A stretch of DNA of 64,000 bases from Burkholderiales bacterium (GCA_003241965.1 QBMB01000002.1:1-64000); one strand, 5' to 3'. Counted from the first letter of the stretch, positions 25,671 to 35,028 are shown. Program-made: numbers and translations. Notes: a model not told the origin generated them from the sequence alone.

Positions 25671-26437
25671 GGCCGTGCTCCCGCTGCCTGTGTATTGATC
25701 TCAGGGTCTGACCGGTAGGCGGTGACCACGAAGCCGAAGGGGTTCTCCAGCCGATCCGCTTCTTTGGCGAGCACCTTGGGCTGGTACTGGTAGACGATGC
25801 TGGCCACGTGGCGGGTCGTGACGTCTGGCAGGTTGCGGTCGGTCAGGCGAACCACTTTGTCGTAAGTGACCGTGGCGTCGCTCAGGTTGCCGCTTCGCCC
25901 GGAAGCCCGCAGGCGCACCCCCACGATGTTGATGCGCCATTCCTCAGCGGCGCCGATCTTCTTCTGCAGCGCGCCGTCGCCTTCGAACTGACGGTTGTAT
26001 TCGGCGAAGACACCCGGCACGGCCATGCGCGCCACCTGGTCAAAGTCGCGCTGCAGGAACATCCAGCTGTAGCTTTCGCGTGCACGCACGAAGGCCGCCA
26101 GGTTGTGCTTGTCCAGCGCCTCCATCGCGGGAATGGTTTCTTCGCTCAGCCGCTGCTGGATGGTGGTTTCGCCAGTGACGCGGTCCACCACGATGGGAAT
26201 TTCCACCACGCGGCGCAGCGGCCCCTGCACGAACACGGCAGCAATGCCGATCAAGCCGAGCACCAGCCCGGCCACCGCGACCCGCCAGGCCCTGCGCTCC
26301 GAGCGTTCGAGCATCAGCGCACGGTCGATTTCCCAGTCGCGGTTCGCGTTGAATGGCGCCGATTCGGCCTCGTTCAAAGGCTCCGGGGGCCGTTTCGGCC
26401 ATGCGGCGGCTTTACCTGACATCAGGATGGCACTCAT
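25667..26437 (-). CDS. virB8: VirB8 T4SS inner-membrane assembly factor
   Basis: A 256-aa bitopic protein. The cytosolic N-terminus has RDWEIDRALMLERSERRAWRVA, a transmembrane segment lies at about 51-71, and the NTF2-like periplasmic VirB8 domain carries SYSWMFLQRDFDQVARM. VirB8 nucleates assembly of the channel. An internal Met at residue 6 is an alternative start. It overlaps virB9 by 4 bp. Confidence 0.92.
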   Translation of the reverse strand: MSAILMSGKAAAWPKRPPEPLNEAESAPFNANRDWEIDRALMLERSERRAWRVAVAGLVLGLIGIAAVFVQGPLRRVVEIPIVVDRVTGETTIQQRLSEETIPAMEALDKHNLAAFVRARESYSWMFLQRDFDQVARMAVPGVFAEYNRQFEGDGALQKKIGAAEEWRINIVGVRLRASGRSGNLSDATVTYDKVVRLTDRNLPDVTTRHVASIVYQYQPKVLAKEADRLENPFGFVVTAYRSDPEINTQAAGARP

Positions 26438-26481
26438 GGGGTTCTCCGTTGGGTCTGGGTGGTGGCGGGACTCAGACGGGT

Positions 26482-27177
26482 TTACGGCAGAAAGTCCGCC
26501 ACCTTGCCGGTGCGGCCGAGCATTTCGTACTGCCGTTCGCGCTCACGAGATCGGGCAATGCGTTCTTCGCTGTCGGCCATGCCTTGCAGCATCTGCACTT
26601 GCGACACCTCGTGTGCGAGCAGGGCGTTTTCAGCGCCGATGCGGGCCTGGATTTCCTGCACCGACTTCTGGTCGGTGGTCGCGTTGATCTGGGTCATCAG
26701 CGACTGGATCTGCGTAAGTCGGCCCGCCGCAGTCTGCATGGCGTCTTGCAGCAGCCCTTTTTGTTGATAGGGCTGAGCCAGAGCGGCCTGGCACTGGGTG
26801 CGTGCGTCGCCTGTGAGGTCCATGCAGTTGTAGATCATGCTCACGTCGCGCAGCACCTTGGCCGTGGCGTTGAGCCCGCTGTAGCCCGACGTGTTGACCG
26901 CGTTGAGGTAGGTGAAGGCCTCGGCCGGGATGTAGTTTTTCAGCAGTGGGTTGTTGAACACATCGCCCAGGTTCCGGATGCCGTTGATGCTCTCGATTTG
27001 GGTTTGCAGTTGTCGAATCTGTTGAATCTGGTTGTTGATCTTGGTGATGTCGTTGATGACCTGCTGCACGGTCTGAACCAGGTTGGCCACGTCGATCACG
27101 GGGATGCCGGTGGCTCGGGCCTGGGTTGCGCCCAGAGCAATGAGGACGGCAGCGGCAACTTTGAGGCGGGTGTGCAT
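26482..27177 (-). CDS. virB5: VirB5 pilus-tip protein
   Basis: A 231-aa secreted helical protein with signal peptide MHTRLKVAAAVLIALGATQARA. Long coiled-coil stretches (QTVQQVINDITKINNQIQQI; C-terminal AHEVSQVQMLQGMADSEERIARSRERE) match VirB5/TrbJ-like minor pilins. Two cysteines (CMDLTGDARTQC) could form a disulfide. It lies after virB6, the reverse of the common virB5-virB6 order. Confidence 0.85.
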   Translation of the reverse strand: MHTRLKVAAAVLIALGATQARATGIPVIDVANLVQTVQQVINDITKINNQIQQIRQLQTQIESINGIRNLGDVFNNPLLKNYIPAEAFTYLNAVNTSGYSGLNATAKVLRDVSMIYNCMDLTGDARTQCQAALAQPYQQKGLLQDAMQTAAGRLTQIQSLMTQINATTDQKSVQEIQARIGAENALLAHEVSQVQMLQGMADSEERIARSRERERQYEMLGRTGKVADFLP

Positions 27178-27203
27178 GGTGAACTCCTTGGTGGGTGGGG
27201 TGG

Positions 27204-28238
27204 TCAGGACCGGCCGCGTTGGGCGGCGAGTTTGTAAGCGGCGGAGCGCGCAGCGCCATAGCCTCGACGGGCCATGGACGCGGCGGTGTATGGAAGACCG
27301 GCGCCTGCGCGGATGACGCCGCCAGCGCTGGCGGCAGCGCTGGCGCTGCGAGCGGACGATGCAGAACGCAGGCCCGAAACCATCATGGCGTTCTGGATCA
27401 TCTGGATGCCCTGCTGAATGGCGGCACCGCCGGTGAGCGCCGAGGCCAGACTGGGCGCCTGAAAGCAGATGATGGCCATGAGGACCATGACGACGCAGTA
27501 CTTCAGGCTTTCCCCGACGACGTTGAACGTCGAGCCCTGGAAGCCACCGTTGACCTGGACGGTTTGCACAATCGCATCGCCCATGAACGCACTGATGCCC
27601 AATGCGAAAAATGCAAACCAGGTCAGTACGACGGCATTCAGCACCATCGACAACCAGCTATCGAAAAAGCGTGCCGTGGGGCGCCACGCCAGGCACAAGA
27701 CGAACAGCGGGCCAACCGCGATCACGAACGTCAGGAAGAGCTTGGCCAGCGTGACGACGAAGAGGGCGATGCAAAGAAAGACGACATTGCCGATGGAGCA
27801 GACCACGGCAGCGAAGAGCAGGTCCAGACGCATGATTCCCGCGTCCTTCAGCAGATCGAGCACCAGTTGGCTGGCGCCGTCATTGAACCGGTCCAACAGT
27901 GCGTAGGGTGAAGAAATCGTGGTGGGGTCTGCGGCTGCCGGTAGAAACGTGGTGGCCACACCCGTTGCCATCGCATTGGCGGTGTCGGCCACGTTCGCGA
28001 TGTAGAAAGCCGATTGCAGAGCAAACGCCAGCACCAGACCGATCTTGAATACTTTCCAAAGAAAGGTGGGTACTGTTTCTGGAACCTCATTGCGCAAAAC
28101 GGCCCACCCATACAGCGCCACCCAGATCGTCATCGCCGTCAGTGCGATTGGTGCGATCCCGGCCATGAGCGAACCCACAACGCCGAGCACGTAGGTGCTC
28201 AAGACCGCATCGAACTGTGAACCGACCCAGGCGAACAT
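27204..28238 (-). CDS. virB6: VirB6/TrbL polytopic membrane protein
   Basis: A 344-aa protein with about six hydrophobic segments (for example LMAGIAPIALTAMTIWVALYGWAVL, GLVLAFALQSAFYIANV, LLFAAVVCSIGNVVFLCIALFVVTLAKLFLTFVIAVGPLFVLCLAW). The conserved aromatic region WLSMVLNAVVLTWFAFFALG matches VirB6. The C-terminal tail is Ala/Ser/Arg-rich and cytosolic or surface-exposed. It helps pass DNA across the inner membrane. Confidence 0.88.
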   Translation of the reverse strand: MFAWVGSQFDAVLSTYVLGVVGSLMAGIAPIALTAMTIWVALYGWAVLRNEVPETVPTFLWKVFKIGLVLAFALQSAFYIANVADTANAMATGVATTFLPAAADPTTISSPYALLDRFNDGASQLVLDLLKDAGIMRLDLLFAAVVCSIGNVVFLCIALFVVTLAKLFLTFVIAVGPLFVLCLAWRPTARFFDSWLSMVLNAVVLTWFAFFALGISAFMGDAIVQTVQVNGGFQGSTFNVVGESLKYCVVMVLMAIICFQAPSLASALTGGAAIQQGIQMIQNAMMVSGLRSASSARSASAAASAGGVIRAGAGLPYTAASMARRGYGAARSAAYKLAAQRGRS

Positions 28239-28253
28239 GAGGTTTCTCCTCGG

Positions 28254-28661
28254 CTATTGAACAGCGCTGACAGGGAGGCTTTTCAGACTGACGCACTTCC
28301 CCGAAATGTCGGGTTGCGCGCACTGCACCCACTGGCCTTTGACTTTCACGATCCAGGTGCGTGATCGCTTTTCAACGCCATAGGTCGAGGGCCTGCAGGT
28401 CGTGGCACGTGCAAAGACTTCGGTGCACTCAACCAGACCCAAATCGCTCTCCAGCATCTTCCAACCGCCTCCAGCACAACCAGGCTTGGCGGCTGGGCAT
28501 GGCGAGCCCAAGGCTACCGACGGGAGCGGCGGCACCTCCACCTTCTTGGTGTCATCGGTCATGACACGGACCGCCTCATTGCCTTTGACGAACTGGGCCG
28601 AGGCTGTGCTGAGGGCCAACGCGAAAGCGATCAGCGCAAACCATTGAACGTGTGGTTTCAT
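28254..28661 (-). CDS. Secreted Cys-rich T4SS-associated protein
   Basis: A 135-aa protein starting at ATG 28661 (GGAG just upstream), overlapping the virB4 stop by 4 bp. The Sec signal is MKPHVQWFALIAFALALSTASA. Six cysteines in the mature part (CPAAKPGC; VECTEVFARATTC; QCAQPDISGKC) suggest disulfides. There is no lipobox, so it is not a standard VirB7 lipoprotein. I do not recognise the family. Position between virB4 and virB6 is where entry-exclusion or VirB7-like genes often sit. Confidence 0.65.
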   Translation of the reverse strand: MKPHVQWFALIAFALALSTASAQFVKGNEAVRVMTDDTKKVEVPPLPSVALGSPCPAAKPGCAGGGWKMLESDLGLVECTEVFARATTCRPSTYGVEKRSRTWIVKVKGQWVQCAQPDISGKCVSLKSLPVSAVQ

Positions 28662-31168
28662 GGGGTTCTCCTTGAAGTACGTGATTTGCGATCCTGAACC
28701 TCGCGCAGAAGCTCGGGAAGCCACAGAAACGGATCGTTACCGTGCCGTTCACGAACGGTGTCGAGCAGGGCCACGTTGTCGGTGGTGGCCGAGAGCACGG
28801 TGATGAAATCGTCCATGCCGCTGAGGTCCAGCTCGCAGATGGCGCTGCTGTGGCCCTGTTTGACGAGGAAGCGCCGCCCGCCTTGCGCGCCCAGGCTGCG
28901 CACGATGCCGAATTCGGCCTCGCTGAGCCCAAAACCTTCGACGTATTCCTCGCGCAACGCTTCCGGGTTGGCCAGGAAGATCTTGGTCACGCTCTGTTCG
29001 ACCATGGTCCTCCCGATGGGGTGGCGCAGCACATCGGACGGGCTCTGGGTGTCGAAAATGCCCAGGCCGTTTTGCTTGCGAATGGTCTTCTGCTTCTGTT
29101 TGGCGAAGTCGCTGAAGATCTCGTGGTCCAGCGCTTTCCAGAATTCCGAGATCACATAGATCAGGCGTTCGCCGTTTACCAGCTCTTCCATGACCTGCAG
29201 CAGGTAGAGCATGATCGGCGTCCTCACCTCGGGCAGGTCCAGAAACTCTGTGGTGTCGAAGGCGATCACCGATGCCGCATCCAGGTCCGCCAACTGGTCG
29301 TTGGCTTGGTCGAACACCCAGCCCAGGGCACCGCCCTCACACCAGCGCCCGAGACGCTCGTACAAGCTGTTTTCACCTGACTTCGGCAGGTTCTGGCGAA
29401 TCGTCGAGAAGCGCCGTAGAGCGGTTGGCATGTTGGCCACCGTCTTGACGGCGTCAGCAATCGCGCGCTCATCGGCCGGCAGCAAGGGCAGGGCGGGTGT
29501 GGCGATGCAAATCCGGATCAGCTGTTCCCAGAACTGGATACGCGCTGGTGTCGGGTCGCGCTGCAGCGGGTTCAGGTGGGTGGGCTTGCCCGCTTCGAGG
29601 GTGAAGTAGCGGCCGTTCAGGGCGCGGATCGCGATCTCGCAACCCCGGTCCAGATCGAACAGCACCAGCCGCGGGGCCGGGTTCCACTTTCGGGTGAGCG
29701 TGAGCAAGAACATTTCCAGCGTGGTCTTGCCGACGCCGGTGGAGCCGATGATGATGGTGTTGCCCGGCAGCTTCTTGTCGGCAGAGTCTTCGCCTTCCGG
29801 GCTACTGTGCAGGTTCAAATAGAAGGGCTGGCCCGATGGGGTGCGCAGCAAGGCCAGCGCTTCTCCCCAGGGGTTGCCGTCGCGCTTGCCGCGGGCAAAG
29901 TTGTGACCGCTGGCAAGGGCCGCGAAAGCGCGGGACGACAACTTGGCATCGCGCGGGCGCCACTGCCAGTTGCCGGGCATCTGGGCAAACCAGGCGGCAT
30001 CGGCCACCAGATCAACCGGCGACATCTGCTGGCTGGACGCCTCACCCACGGCTCCAATCGCCTGTGCGGCCCGTCGCCCGGCATCGGCCAGACTGTCTTC
30101 GCCGGGCTGACCGAACACCACCAGGCTGTAGTGGTACTCACCCATGCAGAACTGCCCATCACCCAGCTCGTTGAGCGCTTCGTCCATATCGGCGATCTGG
30201 CTGGCCACCACGTCGTCGCTGGCGATCAGCTGGTCGCGTTGCAGCTCCAGCGCACGCATGGCTTCGCGCCGGGGCAGTATCGAGAAGCTCTGGGTTTCGA
30301 TGAACTCGCTGTCTTCGTACAGCAGCGCGTTCAGGATGCCAGGCTCCACCGCATCGGCGTATTCCTTGATGTCCACCAGGGCCGCGCAACGGCGCTGTTC
30401 GCCATAGCGCAGTTCCAGCTTGTCGCCACCGAAAGAAAGGCGGGTGGTAGGCAAGGTTCGGTACAGTGGCCCTGCCGCAAGGGGAACCGGCCTCCAGCTG
30501 CCGTTGACCAGGTAACCCAGAAACTCCGCCAGTTCGGAGTACCGCCTTGAACCTTGCATGCGGGCCCCCAGCATTTGAGGGCCAAAGCCGCGCAGCACCC
30601 GGTGTACGAAAGCGGTTCGTTCTTCCATGACGCGCAAGGCCTCTGCATGCGCTGCGCCAATGGCGGTCTTCGAACGCTGGGTCGATTGCAGTGCCCGGCT
30701 GAGGCGCGAGGAATTGGGCCGGTAAACGAGCGTCAGGTACAGCTCGTTGCTCATCATGGCGTGTTTGCCCAGCCTGGCCTGGTAGGCCTGTGACAGGTCG
30801 CGCGCAAAGCCAGCTTGCAGCGGGTCTTCCAGTTGGTCATGGATCTTTCGGTGCAGTCGGTGCGTCCACACGGCCCATTGGCCGCCGGCCAGGTTGCGCA
30901 TCAGGCTGCACAGGGCTTCATGCCGTTCGGTGATCAGGTGTTCGTCGGCGCATTCAAAGGCCACGCCGTCGAGACGCCACACGCGCATGAAATCCCCTCC
31001 GCGTGTGATGACGTCGTGCTCGCTGACCAACGAGGAAAAGGGGATAAACCGCGTGAGCGGGTTTTCCTTCAGCGCCTGTGCCCAGTGGCGTGGTTGTGGC
31101 TGCCCTGCGGCAGGTCGCCCAGGGCGACGACGGGCCGCGCCGCCGGATCGGTCAAACATGCCAAACAT
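28658..31168 (-). CDS. virB4: VirB4 T4SS ATPase
   Basis: An 836-aa ATPase. The N-terminal half carries VirB4/CagE features (FIPFSSLVSEHDVITRGGDFMRVWRLDG near residue 40). The P-loop is IIIGSTGVGKTTLEMFL at about residue 475, and the FDLDRGCEIAIRALNGRYF and later VISEFWKAL segments are family typical. It energises pilus assembly and substrate transfer. Its start overlaps virB3 by 17 bp. Confidence 0.94.
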   Translation of the reverse strand: MFGMFDRSGGAARRRPGRPAAGQPQPRHWAQALKENPLTRFIPFSSLVSEHDVITRGGDFMRVWRLDGVAFECADEHLITERHEALCSLMRNLAGGQWAVWTHRLHRKIHDQLEDPLQAGFARDLSQAYQARLGKHAMMSNELYLTLVYRPNSSRLSRALQSTQRSKTAIGAAHAEALRVMEERTAFVHRVLRGFGPQMLGARMQGSRRYSELAEFLGYLVNGSWRPVPLAAGPLYRTLPTTRLSFGGDKLELRYGEQRRCAALVDIKEYADAVEPGILNALLYEDSEFIETQSFSILPRREAMRALELQRDQLIASDDVVASQIADMDEALNELGDGQFCMGEYHYSLVVFGQPGEDSLADAGRRAAQAIGAVGEASSQQMSPVDLVADAAWFAQMPGNWQWRPRDAKLSSRAFAALASGHNFARGKRDGNPWGEALALLRTPSGQPFYLNLHSSPEGEDSADKKLPGNTIIIGSTGVGKTTLEMFLLTLTRKWNPAPRLVLFDLDRGCEIAIRALNGRYFTLEAGKPTHLNPLQRDPTPARIQFWEQLIRICIATPALPLLPADERAIADAVKTVANMPTALRRFSTIRQNLPKSGENSLYERLGRWCEGGALGWVFDQANDQLADLDAASVIAFDTTEFLDLPEVRTPIMLYLLQVMEELVNGERLIYVISEFWKALDHEIFSDFAKQKQKTIRKQNGLGIFDTQSPSDVLRHPIGRTMVEQSVTKIFLANPEALREEYVEGFGLSEAEFGIVRSLGAQGGRRFLVKQGHSSAICELDLSGMDDFITVLSATTDNVALLDTVRERHGNDPFLWLPELLREVQDRKSRTSRRTP

Positions 31169-31493
31169 CGGAGCCTCCCCGGTAGAGCGTGGGCGAGTAG
31201 CTGCGTGCGCGCCAGAACCGCCGGTTGCGGTCGTGCAGCTTCAGCTTGATGGCCACAAAGATCTGCCGGAACCGCTGGTCATCGCGGGCCGTCAACCAGC
31301 GCATCCAGAGCAACACCGGTGCAATGGAAAGCACCACACCCAGCGCAAGCCACCAGCTCACCAGGATGCCGCCCCACATGATCAGCAACATTCCGGTGCC
31401 AAACAGGATCACCAGCGGCACCAGCGGGATGCCCAGCTTCATGGCCGGGCGCGTGGCGCCCTTGTAGATGGCTTCGGCCCGCATGGTCTGCAC
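31152..31493 (-). CDS. virB3: VirB3 inner-membrane T4SS protein
   Basis: A 113-aa protein. The N-terminal IYKGATRPAMKLGIPLVPL is the VirB3 hallmark, followed by a long hydrophobic hairpin (about 20-68) and a basic tail. A Met at residue 4 is an equally good start. It assists pilin handling with VirB4. Confidence 0.88.
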   Translation of the reverse strand: MQTMRAEAIYKGATRPAMKLGIPLVPLVILFGTGMLLIMWGGILVSWWLALGVVLSIAPVLLWMRWLTARDDQRFRQIFVAIKLKLHDRNRRFWRARSYSPTLYRGGSDVWHV

Positions 31494-31502
31494 CTTCAGC
31501 CG

Positions 31503-31793
31503 TCAGCTAACGATGTAACTGGCAAAGGCCGCCGCCCCGCCCACCAGCGTGCCGCCAATCAGCACATTGGCTACATCGGCCAGGCGCGCGCCTTGAAAGA
31601 TCATCTTGAAACCGGCCCAGATGATCGCGATGGTCACCACTGCAATCGAGATCGTCACCAGGATGGTGTTGACGTTGGTGACCGTGGTGTTGATCTTGTC
31701 GAAGCCCTGTGCCCAGCTCTTTGAGGCTGCGGCCAACAGCAACAGGGCGGTTGCGGTGTGGCGCATGGAAACGAAGAGATGAAAGCGGTTCAT
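31503..31793 (-). CDS. virB2: VirB2 major pilin
   Basis: A 96-aa prepilin from ATG 31793. The long signal peptide ends ASKSWAQ; the mature pilin has two hydrophobic helices (NTILVTISIAVVTIAIIWAGFKMI and LIGGTLVGGAAAFASYIVS) around a short ARLAD loop. It polymerises into the conjugative pilus. The start overlaps the virB1 stop by 4 bp; the longer open frame upstream lies inside virB1 and is not used. Confidence 0.9.
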   Translation of the reverse strand: MNRFHLFVSMRHTATALLLLAAASKSWAQGFDKINTTVTNVNTILVTISIAVVTIAIIWAGFKMIFQGARLADVANVLIGGTLVGGAAAFASYIVS

Positions 31794-32299
31794 GACGGCT
31801 CCTTCACGGGGTTGGGTTGTCTGATGGGGAGAGGGTTGCGGGCTGCGGAGACCACCTTGCGCACGTAGCCATGGCGAAAGCCGGTGGTGAAGTTGCCGCC
31901 GTAGTAGCAGGAGAGGGCAGCGCGCAGAGCTGCCTGCTCTGCTGATTTCCGAGACGACTTGCGTCGCGCCCGCTCGAAACACTCGCTCAACACGGTCTGC
32001 ATGGCGGCCAGGTTGGAGCAAGGTTCGAAGGCCGATTCCAACGACAGGCCCAGGCGCTGGAAGTTGCCCAGGTTGATCTGCCCGAGGCCCACGCTGAAGT
32101 TGCGGCCAGCAGCCTGCAGAGCCAGCGCGGTGGCCAGTGCCTCGGTGCGGTGGCGGGGTTGGCGTTGCAGCGAACCGCCCACGACGCCGATGGCCCAGGG
32201 GTTGAAGGCGCTTTCGACGGCGACGAGCGCGTGCGCGGTGGTCAGGTGGACCTGTGGCGCGCAGGCCAAGGCCAGTGCCGCGAAGGTAGATGCTTCCAT
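31790..32299 (-). CDS. virB1: VirB1 lytic transglycosylase
   Basis: A 169-aa SLT-type muramidase. The catalytic glutamate is in ALVAVESAFNPWAIGVVGG (E29 from ATG 32299), with FSVGLGQINLGNF and AALSCYYGGNFTTGF completing the fold. It locally opens peptidoglycan for channel assembly. An in-frame ATG at 32338 would add 13 residues. No signal peptide is evident with either start. Confidence 0.88.
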   Translation of the reverse strand: MEASTFAALALACAPQVHLTTAHALVAVESAFNPWAIGVVGGSLQRQPRHRTEALATALALQAAGRNFSVGLGQINLGNFQRLGLSLESAFEPCSNLAAMQTVLSECFERARRKSSRKSAEQAALRAALSCYYGGNFTTGFRHGYVRKVVSAARNPLPIRQPNPVKEPS

Positions 32300-32309
32300 G
32301 GCGCAGCCC

Positions 32310-32867
32310 TCACGGACGGGAGCGAAGCCAGGTGGCATGGTCGTTGTCGTACTGGGTGTCCCAAGTGCCCAGTTGGGACTTCGCGACTGGGCTGAAGTCC
32401 GTCACAGTGTCGCCACCCATGTCCCACCAGGTGCGTGTGAACGGCTTGCCGTCGATCGTGACCGTGATCGCCCCGGTGTAGTCGCAGGTGTAGATCGGAC
32501 CGCTCTCGGACTCATGCACCCGGGTGTACTGGGGTGGGCAGTTGCCCGGCGCCCGAGCCCACACATGCCGAGCCGAGTTGCCCGCGCCAGACATCCCGCA
32601 CGTAGGAAAGGCCTTGCCCCGAGCCAGATCCCGAAGCACCTTTCGGATCGGTGGCACACACTGAGGGACTGACTTCCAGCTCGGTGCCGCAAAGCACAGC
32701 AGAACCAGGCAGCCATCGACGGCGCGTGCCGCCGATGGTGCGAGGAGCCCCAAAGTGAGCAACAAGCTGGCGGCGGCGCTCGCTAGCGTTGCCGCCAAGC
32801 TTCTCGGCAGGTTTGCCGCTTTCGTGGAATGCCAGCACAGGGTGTGAGCGAGAGGTGGATGGTTCAT
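32310..32867 (-). CDS. trbM: TrbM-like conjugal transfer protein
   Basis: A 185-aa secreted protein from ATG 32867 (GAGGA upstream). A signal region (LAATLASAAASLLLTLGLLAPSAARA) is followed by a Cys-rich module DGCLVLLCFAAPSWKSVPQCVPPIRKVLRDLARGKAFPTC, typical of TrbM/KikA-like periplasmic proteins. The later APGNCPPQYT and YTCDYTGAITVTIDG segments are unassigned. It is the first gene of the virB operon, downstream of the third 26-bp dyad. Confidence 0.75.
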   Translation of the reverse strand: MNHPPLAHTLCWHSTKAANLPRSLAATLASAAASLLLTLGLLAPSAARAVDGCLVLLCFAAPSWKSVPQCVPPIRKVLRDLARGKAFPTCGMSGAGNSARHVWARAPGNCPPQYTRVHESESGPIYTCDYTGAITVTIDGKPFTRTWWDMGGDTVTDFSPVAKSQLGTWDTQYDNDHATWLRSRP

Positions 32868-32966
32868 GGTCAAGTCCTCGGTTCGACGTTGTTCGTGAGG
32901 TGGCAGTGCTTGCCGTTTCTCTGAACACCGTGAGGTCAATGTAGGACTTGAAACCCCCTGCGCTGC

Positions 32967-32992
32967 TGCTGGATTTGGGCTGTTTTCCAGCA
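32967..32992. promoter_or_regulatory. 26-bp dyad operator candidate, copy 3 (before virB operon)
   Basis: TGCTGGATT (32967-32975), an 8-nt spacer and TTTCCAGCA (32984-32992), with one mismatch from the perfect dyad. Arm sequence and spacing equal the sites before parA and mobC. It lies 100 bp upstream of the first transfer gene. Confidence 0.6.
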
Positions 32993-33032
32993 CATTTGCA
33001 CCGTGCGCAGTCGGTGTCTGCTGGGCGCGCTG

Positions 33033-33062
33033 AAAAAAGAAAGCCCGGCACGAGGGCCGGGC
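33033..33062 (-). terminator. Intrinsic terminator after umuDC
   Basis: Stem GCCCGGC (43-49 of the 33000s) with GCCGGGC (33056-33062), followed on the minus strand by a T-rich tract (complement of AAAAAAGAAA, 33033-33042). It is oriented to stop transcription coming from umuC toward the virB operon. Confidence 0.8.
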
Positions 33063-33206
33063 AAATTCAAAGTCGCTGTCACACGACTTTTCAGGGAGGA
33101 GGGCCGACTGTTCAGGCCGACCCGGATGCATTATCGATTCAGGTCGCTAAAGACGTCTGCGAAAAATTGGGCCTGATGCACAGCAGTGCCCCTCATTGGG
33201 AGTACT

Positions 33207-34523
33207 TCACGTCCGCACCACGGGCATGTCTTCCCATCGCGTTGTGTACTGCGGCGTGCGCCGCTCCTGCTTCATCGCCCAGCGCCTGCGATCTCCTTCT
33301 AGGCCAGAGCTGCCCAGGAGGACCGTGCCCCGGCCATAGCGGCGGTTGAGCCCATCCAGGGCACCCATTAACCGGCCCTTGTCCCGTCTCTCACCAGGCT
33401 CCTCGTCAAGCAGCAGTTCACCCTGGTGCACCGCAGCCGGTTGCAACGCCATCAGCATCACCCCGGCCTTGGCGTACAGGAATTCCGGCTTGTAGATGCA
33501 GCGCAGGCCCGTCAGGGCTGCGTCGGCGATCAGCGAACTGTCGGCGGTGGGTCTTCGTAACGGCACCACGATGGACCGGCTGTACTGGGGATCGGGCCGG
33601 AACGGACTGGTCCGCACAAAGGTCAAGACCTGGTTGGCGAGACCTTCCTGGCGCCGCAACTTCTCGGCCGCCCGGCTGGCGAACTCGCTGACGGCTTCAC
33701 TGAGGTCTTCCAGTGCGGTCACCGGGCGACCAAACGACCGGGTGCAGGCGATTTCCTGTTTGTCCGGTGCAACGTCTTGCAGAACCACACAGGACTGCCC
33801 CTGCAGCTCACGCACCGTGCGCTCCAGCACCACCGACCAGCGCTGGCGTACCGTGGCCAGGTCCATGCGGGCGAGAGCAAGCACCGTGTGGATGCCACCC
33901 TCTTTGAGCTGTGCGGCAATGCGACGACCCACGCCCCAGACTTCCTCGACCGGCGTGGCCGCCAGCACCACATCTCGTGCTGTTGGTTCCAGTGCAGCCA
34001 GGTTGCAGATTTGGGCCAGTTCGGCGGGGTAACTGCCGGGTTTGCGTTCGGCTGTCTTGGCGATGTGGTTGGCCAGCTTGGCCAGGGTCTTGGTCGGCCC
34101 GATGCCGATGCAGCAGGGGATGCCCACCCACTGCAACACCCTTTCGCGGATCACCCGGCTGCGTTGGACCAGGTCACCCCGGATACCCGAGAGATCCACA
34201 AACGACTCGTCGATGGAATAGATCTCCTGCCGGTGACCGAGCCCGGCCACCAGGCTCATCATGCGGTCGCTTAGGTCTCCGTACAGCGGGAAGTTCGCCG
34301 AGAGTGCAACCAGCCCCTGGGATTCCGCCAGATGCCGGATCTTGAACCAGGGAGCCCCCATGGCAATGCCCAGGGCCTTGGCCTCGTTGGAGCGGGCAAT
34401 CGCGCAACCGTCGTTGTTGGAGAGCACCACCACCGGTTTGCTGTTCAGGCTGGGGCGGAACACACGCTCGCAGGAGACGTAGAAATTGTTGCCATCGACC
34501 AGGGCATACAGCGGGGAAGCCAT
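33207..34523 (-). CDS. umuC: UmuC-type Y-family DNA polymerase V subunit
   Basis: A 438-aa translesion polymerase. The N-terminal [17 protein letters not shown] and [12 protein letters not shown] blocks hold the catalytic acidic residues, with the little-finger domain after about residue 240. Common on conjugative plasmids, it promotes damage tolerance and mutagenesis with UmuD'. It lies 29 bp downstream of umuD under the LexA box. Confidence 0.93.
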   Translation of the reverse strand: MASPLYALVDGNNFYVSCERVFRPSLNSKPVVVLSNNDGCAIARSNEAKALGIAMGAPWFKIRHLAESQGLVALSANFPLYGDLSDRMMSLVAGLGHRQEIYSIDESFVDLSGIRGDLVQRSRVIRERVLQWVGIPCCIGIGPTKTLAKLANHIAKTAERKPGSYPAELAQICNLAALEPTARDVVLAATPVEEVWGVGRRIAAQLKEGGIHTVLALARMDLATVRQRWSVVLERTVRELQGQSCVVLQDVAPDKQEIACTRSFGRPVTALEDLSEAVSEFASRAAEKLRRQEGLANQVLTFVRTSPFRPDPQYSRSIVVPLRRPTADSSLIADAALTGLRCIYKPEFLYAKAGVMLMALQPAAVHQGELLLDEEPGERRDKGRLMGALDGLNRRYGRGTVLLGSSGLEGDRRRWAMKQERRTPQYTTRWEDMPVVRT

Positions 34524-34552
34524 GAAGCATTCGCAGAGATGTTCAACAAGAT

Positions 34553-35002
34553 TCAGCGCTTGAACTGCTTGATCGCCGCGATCACCACGCCCCAGACCTC
34601 AACCGTCTGGCCTTCGGTCGGCACGATGTCGGCAAAGGTCGGGTTGGCTGCTTTTAGCTTCAGCCGCCCCCCGCGTTGCCAGAGCTCCTTGCAGGTGAAG
34701 TCCCCGTCCACCACCGCCACCACAATCTGGCCGTGGCTGGGCTTGATGGCCCGGTCCACCAGCAGCACATCCCCATCAAAGATGCCCGCCTCGCGCATGG
34801 ACTCACCCCGCACCGTCATGCTGTAGGTGGCCTGTGGATGTTTGATCAGGTGTTCGAGCACGTCGATGCGTTTGGCCTGGAAGTCCTCCGCCGGCGACGG
34901 AAAACCCGCCCGAATCCGGGATTCAAGTTGGAAAGCGGGAAGTGGGCATTCGGCCAAGGGCCTCGGTGGGCTGCAGCTTCCTGACGCTGCACCAGGGAAC
35001 AT
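34553..35002 (-). CDS. umuD: UmuD-like LexA-family autopeptidase
   Basis: A 149-aa protein from ATG 35002. The self-cleavage region [12 protein letters not shown] precedes the catalytic serine in [15 protein letters not shown] and the lysine in [12 protein letters not shown]. Cleavage under RecA filaments makes UmuD'. ATG 35038 would add 12 residues but lies inside the LexA box, where transcription starts, so 35002 is preferred. No clear Shine-Dalgarno is seen for either. Confidence 0.88.
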   Translation of the reverse strand: MFPGAASGSCSPPRPLAECPLPAFQLESRIRAGFPSPAEDFQAKRIDVLEHLIKHPQATYSMTVRGESMREAGIFDGDVLLVDRAIKPSHGQIVVAVVDGDFTCKELWQRGGRLKLKAANPTFADIVPTEGQTVEVWGVVIAAIKQFKR

Positions 35003-35028
35003 GGGTGACAACAGGTGATCTTCTACAA

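Larger units (their letters stand above)
32868..33206. other. Control region between virB operon and umuC
   Basis: A 339-bp non-coding stretch. It contains the third 26-bp dyad (32967-32992), likely near the virB promoter, and an intrinsic terminator (33033-33062) for the umuDC transcript. No gene is seen. Confidence 0.6.
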
